Source: Bacteroidales bacterium
GTDB lineage: Bacteria > Bacteroidota > Bacteroidia > Bacteroidales > Bacteroidaceae
NCBI GenBank assembly: GCA_004558865.1
Contig: SFCY01000077.1
Coordinates: 1 to 11,080, forward strand
Direction: 5' to 3'
Length of the DNA: 11,080 bases
Shown here: in pieces, positions 5,487 to 11,080 of the stretch
Layout: every line of letters begins with the position of its first letter
Numbering within the stretch: the first letter of the stretch is position 1
Program-made: the position numbers and the translations under genes
The notes under the pieces: generated by a model
What the model was told of the DNA's origin: nothing
The model's database searches: none
The model's input: the letters and a program-made list of their open reading frames with translations, nothing else

Positions 5487-7049
5487 ATGAGCAGCAACCT
5501 ATACAAATCCTACGACGACGAGCCTCTGTTCCCCGATGCCGACGACTTCACTGGCAGCACGGGTGGGGGCAGTTGGGATTATGTGCCGCCCGAGGAGTCT
5601 GCGTTGCCTGCAGACGCCCCGCTGTATGGCGGCAACTCCCTGCGCGGCATTGTCGCAGGAACCCCTGCGCGCATCCTGCAACTCTACGACAAGATATTGC
5701 ATGAGGACTGGACCATCACCCGCAACCGCGCCTTCTATTATCAAGCAAAGATGATGGCCGACTACGAGGACCATGCCGACATTGTGCCTTTCCACGCTTA
5801 TTACCCCACCTATCGTGATATGACCGTGGAGCAGCTGAGAAGCTATTTCTCCATACGCCTCATGCTCCGCCAGGGCAAGACACCCGCCGTGCCGTTGTCC
5901 TATCTGTTTGTCTACATCTATGAGTTGTTGATGAAGATAGGTTGCAAGGATACGGAGGAGGCACTCCAACTGCTGCAGGAGGTGAGCGACAACTATGGCA
6001 GCTCCGAGCCGGCCATCAATCGCTATCTGCCCCTGTGGATACGCGACTTTGTGGTCTACAACAACCTCACGGAGCATGTCGCCCGCTATTTCGCCGCCGA
6101 GCAGGAGGTGGACTCCAAAGCTTTGGTGCTGGCCAACCGCGACACGGTGGCCGATGAGCTCCTGTTCCAGACTGTGGTCTCGCTGTCCAACTATTCCATC
6201 AAGACGGGTGCGCTCTACAAGAAGCGCCCCGATGTGGTTGAGGCCGTGGTGCCGCGGGTGGTTCGGGCTGTGGCTCCGCTGTATGAGGCGCGCACCCACC
6301 ATCGCTTTGAAACGCTCTGCATGGGGCTGAAGAAGAAAGTCTCTCACCCGATGTTCGCCTCGGCCGTGTTCTACGATCCCCAGCCCGTGCGCCAGCAGGA
6401 GGTGGTGGTGAGTTTCCGCCGCAAGTTTGTATGCCGGGGTGGACTTTGGTCGACAAGCGCGTTCTCCCCGCTCTTCTCCCATCGCGGCGGCCCCATTGGC
6501 AGCATCCTCCGTGAGACCGACCGTCGGCTGCGGCTCGCGCTCAAGTTGAGGCAGAAATTGTTGCGCAGCCCCATAGAACGCGAGGTTGAGGCTACCATAC
6601 AGCAGACCGTCGGCGAGTGGATGCAGGATGAGGCCAAAAAGAGGCGGCCCCGGGTGACGGTTGACCTGTCGAAGCTCGACCGCATACGCGATGACGCCGA
6701 GGTGGTGCGCGACGCCTTGTTGACCGACGAGGAGAGGACGGATGGCTCACCCCAGCCGGCAGCCCCTTCGCCCCAACCCACAGCCCCTCCGCCATCGGCC
6801 GGGCAGGAGCCGCAGCCTGGTGGAGCGGTGTTCTCGCCCGAGGAGGCGGACTTCCTCAGACTCCTGTTGCGGGGCGGCGACTGGCCGGAGTTTCTGCGCA
6901 GCCACCACATTCCCCTTGGGGTGATGGTCGACGGCATCAACAGCAAGGCCATGGAGTGGATAGGGGATGTGGTGATGGAAGACAGCGACGAGGGTCCCGT
7001 CGTGATTGAAGATTATAAAGAAGACATAGCAAACGAAATCAAGACATGA
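5487..7049 (+). CDS. TerB_N/TerB_C domain protein
   Basis: The 520-residue product has an acidic, Gly-rich N-terminus. A TerB_N-like domain spans about 48-280, with its signature around 115-152 (LRSYFSIRLMLRQGK, then LSYLFVYIYELLMKIG). A basic, helical middle spans about 340-400. A Pro/Gln/Ala-rich linker covers 421-446. A TerB_C-like domain follows at about 448-516, ending in a conserved-looking pattern of INSKAMEWIGDVVME and EDYKEDI. No central TerB core is evident. Ter-domain proteins have been linked by comparative genomics to stress response and DNA processing; this architecture has no known biochemical activity. It is the first gene of the operon, and its stop overlaps the next start (ATGA, 7046-7049). 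It is likely a scaffold or sensor for the ATPase and helicase, which is inference. Confidence 0.82.
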   Translation: MSSNLYKSYDDEPLFPDADDFTGSTGGGSWDYVPPEESALPADAPLYGGNSLRGIVAGTPARILQLYDKILHEDWTITRNRAFYYQAKMMADYEDHADIVPFHAYYPTYRDMTVEQLRSYFSIRLMLRQGKTPAVPLSYLFVYIYELLMKIGCKDTEEALQLLQEVSDNYGSSEPAINRYLPLWIRDFVVYNNLTEHVARYFAAEQEVDSKALVLANRDTVADELLFQTVVSLSNYSIKTGALYKKRPDVVEAVVPRVVRAVAPLYEARTHHRFETLCMGLKKKVSHPMFASAVFYDPQPVRQQEVVVSFRRKFVCRGGLWSTSAFSPLFSHRGGPIGSILRETDRRLRLALKLRQKLLRSPIEREVEATIQQTVGEWMQDEAKKRRPRVTVDLSKLDRIRDDAEVVRDALLTDEERTDGSPQPAAPSPQPTAPPPSAGQEPQPGGAVFSPEEADFLRLLLRGGDWPEFLRSHHIPLGVMVDGINSKAMEWIGDVVMEDSDEGPVVIEDYKEDIANEIKT

Positions 7050-8375
7050 ACAAGATACCAAGACGAATAGCCCAGACCATTGTCAATTCGCTCAAAGGCG
7101 GCGTTGTGCCGCGCATCGGACTGCCCTACATCGCTGTGGGGGCGCCGCAAGGAGATTGAGGCGCTGCTCCACGATGTGGACATAGTGGGGGAGGGGGGAG
7201 CCTCGTTCCGCTTCGTAGTGGGACGCTATGGCAGCGGAAAGTCGTTTCTGCTCCAAACCATCCGCAACCATGTGATGGACCGCAATTTCGTGGTGGCCGA
7301 CACCGACCTGTCGCCCGAGCGGCGGCTTCAGGGCGCCCAGGGCCAGGGACTCGCCACCTATCGCGAGTTGCTGCGCAACCTCAGCGTGAAGTCGAAGCCC
7401 GAGGGCGGTGCGCTCGCTTTGGTGCTGGACCGCTGGATAAGCAACGTGCAGACCGACACCGCCGCCGCGACGGGGTTGGACATGGACAGCGCGGAGTTTG
7501 AGGCCGCTGTGGAGCGGCGGATCATGGCTGTGGTCCGCTCCATGCAGGACTTGGTCCACGGCTTCGACTTTGCCAGGCTCCTTACCTTATATTATAGGGC
7601 ATTCACGGAGGGCGACGATGAACTCAAGGGAAAGGTGCTGAAATGGTTCAGGGGAGAATATGCCACCAAGCGGGAGGCGCGCCAGGAATTGGGCGTGACC
7701 GTGGTCGTCTCCGACGACGACTGGTATGACTATCTCAAGCTTTTGGCCTTCTTCTTCCGCCAGGCGGGCTATCAGGGGCTGATGGTGTTTGTCGACGAGC
7801 TTGTCAACATCTACAAGATACCCAACAGCATCTCCCGCCAATACAACTACGAGAAGATGCTCACCATGTACAACGACGCCCTGCAGGGCAAGGCGCAATA
7901 TATCGGAATGGTGATGAGCGGCACCCCGCAATGTGTGGAGGACCGTCACCGCGGCGTCTACAGCTATGAGGCGCTGCGCTCCCGCCTGCAGGAGGGCAAG
8001 TTCGCCCAGCAGGGAGCGCAGGACCTCATGGGGCCGGTGCTGCGCCTGCAGCCCCTCACGCCCGAGGAGATGGTGGTGCTCACGGAGAAGCTTGCCGACA
8101 TCCACGCGGGACTCTATGGCTACCAGCGCGCCATCAGCGACGCCGACCTGGCCGATTTCATCAAGATAGAGTATGGCCGCATTGGCGCCGACGAGCACAT
8201 CACGCCCCGTGAGGTGATACGCGACTTCATCGAACTGCTCGACATCCTCTATCAGAATCCGCAGACCGACATCCGGCAGCTCCTGCAGTCGAACGCCTTC
8301 AGCTATGCCAAGCCGGAACTCAGTGAGCAGGCCGACAACAATGTGGACAGCCAGTTTGCGGAGTTCACCCTTTAA
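7046..8375 (+). CDS. brxD: BrxD-like P-loop ATPase (BrxC_BrxD/DUF2791 family), frameshifted as written
   Basis: This is homologous to the BREX ATP-binding protein BrxD. The true start is ATG 7046, overlapping the upstream stop. It reads MNKIPRRIAQTIVNSLKGG, then VVPRIGLPYIAVG, and then falls out of frame to a TGA at 7157. One extra G in the run 7138-7142 is responsible; removing it continues directly into RRKEIEALL. The downstream frame alone has only a TTG at 7080 and no ATG before the P-loop. The repaired protein is 442 residues, a usual family length. It has Walker A GRYGSGKS (59-66), DADLSPERR-like DTDLSPERR (84-92), Walker B LMVFVDE (245-251) and MSGTPQCVED (290-299). The indel may be a real null mutation or a sequencing or assembly error. 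Confidence 0.85.
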
Positions 8376-8435
8376 TAATGCATAATTGGCCTCCGCCAAC
8401 TTCTGACTACCAACACTCTCCAACTCTCAACGCAA

Positions 8436-10766
8436 ATGAACGTATTCTCCCGATATTCTCCTCTCATCCAGCAGTATATCTATCAGAATGGATGGACATC
8501 GCTGCGAGGCATACAGGCCGCGGCGGGAGACGCGCTGTTCAATACCGACGCCAACCTCCTGCTCTCTGCGTCTACGGCTTCGGGCAAGACGGAGGCAGCC
8601 TTCTTCCCCATCATCACGCTGATGCAGGAGGATCCGCCCACGTCGGTGGGCTGTCTGTATATCGCACCCCTCAAGGCACTCATCAACGACCAGTTCGTGC
8701 GGCTCAACGACATCTGCGAGGAGAGTGGTGTCGCGGTGTGGCACTGGCATGGCGACGTGTCGCAGTCGCGGAAGAAGAAACTCCTGAAGCATCCCTGCGG
8801 CATCCTGCAGATCACGCCCGAGAGCCTTGAGGCCATGCTCCTCCATCGCCATGCAGAGATTCCCCACCTCTTCGGCGACCTTCGCTTCATCGTCATCGAC
8901 GAGATCCATTCCTTCCTCCGGGGCGACCGGGGCGGCCAGACGTTGTGCCTCATCGAGCGTCTCTGCCGCACAGCAGGTGTCAATCCTCGCCGTATCGGTC
9001 TGTCGGCCACCATTGGCGAGCCAGATGTGGTGGCCCGCTATCTCGCCGCCGGAACCCATCGCGGCACGGTCATTCCCCGCGTGAAGTCGACTGGGGCAAA
9101 ATGGCGGTTGTCCATGGAGCATTTCTTCACCATCCAGCCCGACCATTACCACACGGGAGGCAGCCGTGAGGCCGAGGAGGCGCAGGAACTTGCCGCCAAG
9201 GCTGCCGAAGAGGATCCCTTGGCTCTTGCCGACCCTGCGCTGCGCTACATCTTCAACAACACCCGAGGCCACAAGTGCCTCGTGTTCTCCAACTCGCGCG
9301 AGGAGTGCGAGGCCGTCACCTCCACACTCCGCCAATATTGTGAGGCCGCCCACGAGCCCGACCGCTTCCTCATCCACCACGGCAATCTCTCCACCTCCTA
9401 TCGCGAGAGTGCGGAGCAGATAGTGAAGGAGGAGGGAAGTCTCGTCACGGTCTGCACCACGTCGACGCTTGAGCTTGGCATAGACATCGGCCGCTTGGAG
9501 CGCGCCTTCCAAATCGACGCTCCCTACACGGTGTCCTCCTTCTTGCAGCGCATGGGGCGCACGGGGCGTCGCAGCGAACCCTCCGAAATGTGGTTCGTCA
9601 TCCGCGAGGACCCCGCCGAGCCTCGCGCGCTCCTGCCCGAGACCATTCCATGGAAGCTTCTTCAGGCCATCGCCCTCGTGCAGCTCTATTTGGAGGAGAA
9701 GTGGGTTGAGCCGCCCCGCACAGGCCGCTTGCCCTACAGTCTGCTCTATCACCAGACCATGGCCACGCTGGCCTCGCAGGGCGAGATGACACCCGCCGAG
9801 CTGGCCTCGCGGGTGCTGACACTCAACTATTTCCGCAACATCACGCAGGATGACTTCCGCGTGCTGCTGCGCCATCTGCTCAAGACAGACCACATAGAGC
9901 AGACGGAGCGTGGCGGTCTCATCGTGGGCATCGCCGGAGAGCGCGAAGTGAACAATTTCAAGTTCTATGCCGTGTTTCAGGAGAACGAGGAATACAGCGT
10001 GCGCTGCGAGTCGCAGGAGTTGGGCACTATCGTCAAGCCGCCTCCCGTGAACGACAAGATAGCCATTGCTGGCCATGTGTGGGTGGTGGAGGAGGTGGAT
10101 GTCAAGCGCCACGTTGTCTATTGCCATCCCGTGAAGGGCATCGTGCCAGCCTATTTTGGCGATGAGCCGGGCGACATCCATACCCATATCCTTGAGCGGA
10201 TGCGTCGTCTTCTCCTTGAGGGCTTCGAGACTGATGCCGCGGCCAACCAAAAGACGCTCCCCTCTGTCGGGGCCGACCCCAATCCACGACTCAGAGACTC
10301 TGCCCACGACTATCCTTATCTTCTGCCCCACGCCCGCCAGCGGTTGGGGCAGGCACAGGCTGCCGCCCTCCACTCCGGACTGGGCGCGAGGTGGCTGCTG
10401 CCGTTGGGGGGCAGCATGTATGCGCTCTTCCCCTGGTTGGGCAGCTATGCCTTCTTGGCCTTGGAGCGTTTCTTGCGCATCAAGGTGGGGCCGCGTGTGG
10501 GGCTGAAGGGCTTCGACTCCAACCGTCCGTTCTGGATGCAGTTCACGTTGCAGGTGAGTCCACTGCGGTTGGCCGAGGTGATGCGCGAGGAGATAGGGAA
10601 GCCCATCGACCCACTCTCACTGCTCTATCCCAACGAGAAGCCCATCTTCGACAAATACGACGACCGATTGCCCGTGGAGCTGACGCGCAAGGGCTTCGCC
10701 TTTGGAGTGCTTGACATCGAGGGTATGCGCCAGCGGGTGGAACAGATGACGGCCGCCTTGGACTGA
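8436..10766 (+). CDS. brxHI: BrxHI-like superfamily II helicase (Lhr-type DEAD/DEAH)
   Basis: The 776-residue product carries every SF2 helicase motif: a Q-like GWTSLRGIQ (19-27), Walker A ASTASGKT (45-52), Ia APLKALINDQ (77-86), TPESLE (127-132), DEIH (155-158), SATIG (190-194), VFSNSREECE (283-292), TSTLELGIDIG (342-352) and QRMGRTGRR (371-379). The long C-terminal half, with a winged-helix-like stretch near 440-500, is typical of Lhr relatives rather than minimal DEAD-box proteins. BrxHI is the helicase of type 2 BREX and is usually next to BrxD, as here. It begins 60 bp after the ATPase stop with no separate consensus promoter. It would unwind DNA or RNA using ATP; the substrate is unknown. 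It is intact and last in the operon. Confidence 0.92.
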   Translation: MNVFSRYSPLIQQYIYQNGWTSLRGIQAAAGDALFNTDANLLLSASTASGKTEAAFFPIITLMQEDPPTSVGCLYIAPLKALINDQFVRLNDICEESGVAVWHWHGDVSQSRKKKLLKHPCGILQITPESLEAMLLHRHAEIPHLFGDLRFIVIDEIHSFLRGDRGGQTLCLIERLCRTAGVNPRRIGLSATIGEPDVVARYLAAGTHRGTVIPRVKSTGAKWRLSMEHFFTIQPDHYHTGGSREAEEAQELAAKAAEEDPLALADPALRYIFNNTRGHKCLVFSNSREECEAVTSTLRQYCEAAHEPDRFLIHHGNLSTSYRESAEQIVKEEGSLVTVCTTSTLELGIDIGRLERAFQIDAPYTVSSFLQRMGRTGRRSEPSEMWFVIREDPAEPRALLPETIPWKLLQAIALVQLYLEEKWVEPPRTGRLPYSLLYHQTMATLASQGEMTPAELASRVLTLNYFRNITQDDFRVLLRHLLKTDHIEQTERGGLIVGIAGEREVNNFKFYAVFQENEEYSVRCESQELGTIVKPPPVNDKIAIAGHVWVVEEVDVKRHVVYCHPVKGIVPAYFGDEPGDIHTHILERMRRLLLEGFETDAAANQKTLPSVGADPNPRLRDSAHDYPYLLPHARQRLGQAQAAALHSGLGARWLLPLGGSMYALFPWLGSYAFLALERFLRIKVGPRVGLKGFDSNRPFWMQFTLQVSPLRLAEVMREEIGKPIDPLSLLYPNEKPIFDKYDDRLPVELTRKGFAFGVLDIEGMRQRVEQMTAALD

Positions 10767-10846
10767 AAATGAGGTTGGGGGGCGCCGCGCCTGTGTGTTC
10801 TGTTGGCTTGAAAAACGATTGCAACAAGCTTATCTTTTCTCTTTAA
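10767..10846. other. Short spacer between helicase and MITE copy 2
   Basis: This is 80 bp with a GC-rich start (GGGGGGCGCCGCGCC) and an AT-rich end. I see no convincing terminator stem with a T-tract and no gene. Confidence 0.5.
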
Positions 10847-11080
10847 GGCTGGTTCTATAAATTAGGTCGAGTCGTATTGGGCCTAGTGCCCACCTTTTCT
10901 CGCCATGGCAGAGTCCAAGCAAGCTTGGCTCTGCTCATTTGGCTTATCGAAAAGGTTCTGCAAGCTATCGGGACTCAAAATGTAAGTTGAAGAGGGAGTG
11001 TAGCGGGCTACACGACCGATGAGACTTGACGTTTTGAGACCGATAGATGCAGAAGACGACCGAAACGACAACTCCACTTT
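10847..11080. mobile_element. MITE-like element, copy 2 (cut by the window end)
   Basis: It starts with the same inverted-repeat end GGCTGGTTCTATAAATTAGG and runs parallel to copy 1 (3262-3494) with scattered substitutions and one extra base near GGGCCTAG. About 36 bp, including the right inverted repeat, would lie outside the window. The left flank is TTAA rather than TATA, so the shared sequence starts exactly at GGCTGG and confirms the element boundary. It has the same orientation as copy 1. The minus-strand open frame inside it (10883-11077) has no coding features. Confidence 0.85.

Noticed and set aside
5499..6482. Long antisense frame inside the TerB gene
   Set aside because: It has no recognisable motif or start context, and the opposite strand has clear TerB_N and TerB_C signatures.
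8427..10373. 648-codon open frame antisense to the helicase
   Set aside because: It is low-complexity, His/Leu/Gly-rich shadow coding caused by high GC at third positions; the + strand has all helicase motifs in order.
5487..10766. Complete BREX system
   Set aside because: No PglX methylase, PglZ, PglW or PglY gene is present; only BrxD- and BrxHI-type proteins are.
10883..11077. Minus-strand 64-codon frame inside MITE copy 2
   Set aside because: It covers the element's hairpins, has no motif, and an element of about 270 bp is too short for a transposase.

Overview
The window is most likely a chromosomal segment of a Bacteroidota bacterium, probably in or near Prevotella. Four things point there. 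Several promoters match the Bacteroidota form TTTG-N19/20-TAnnTTTG, and classical -35/-10 promoters and strong Shine-Dalgarno sites are absent. One protein remnant has a Prevotella-style C-terminus (GIYDLSGR...LPRGVYIRKGKK). It is followed by a small protein starting MKKVYF.PQ, also typical of that group. Coding GC is fairly high. This is inference from composition and motifs, not a database match.

Left part (1-2751, + strand): a G-quadruplex-like tract and a 75-bp promoter-bearing tandem repeat lead into a thymidine kinase (tdk, 335-934) and an AI-2E family permease (940-2067), which look like one operon. A hairpin follows. Then comes the C-terminal stub of a surface protein (2117-2572), whose last codons overlap a 60-residue small protein (2569-2751) and then a strong terminator.

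Middle (2752-5256): tRNA-Lys(UUU) at 2987-3059 has its own promoter and terminator. A short lipoprotein signal-peptide fragment is cut off by a 269-bp MITE-like element (3262-3530) with 20-bp terminal inverted repeats and a TATA target duplication. On the minus strand are a DEDDh 3'-5' exonuclease (3530-4018) and an alpha/beta-hydrolase esterase (4543-5256). The gap between them (4019-4542) has no convincing gene but holds a 22-bp-period palindromic repeat and a cluster of related hairpins.

Right part (5487-10766, + strand): a compact three-gene operon behind a Bacteroidota promoter encodes a TerB_N/TerB_C protein, a BrxD-type P-loop ATPase and a BrxHI/Lhr-type superfamily II helicase. The ATPase and helicase families are those of type 2 BREX phage defence. 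None of the other BREX genes (pglX methylase, pglZ phosphatase, pglW/Y) is present, so this is best described as a stand-alone candidate DNA-processing or defence module. The ATPase gene as written carries one extra G in a five-G run (7138-7142), which separates its true N-terminus from the rest.

A second, window-truncated copy of the MITE starts at 10847 in the same orientation. Direct repeats therefore flank the exonuclease, the esterase and the whole three-gene module (3531-10846).
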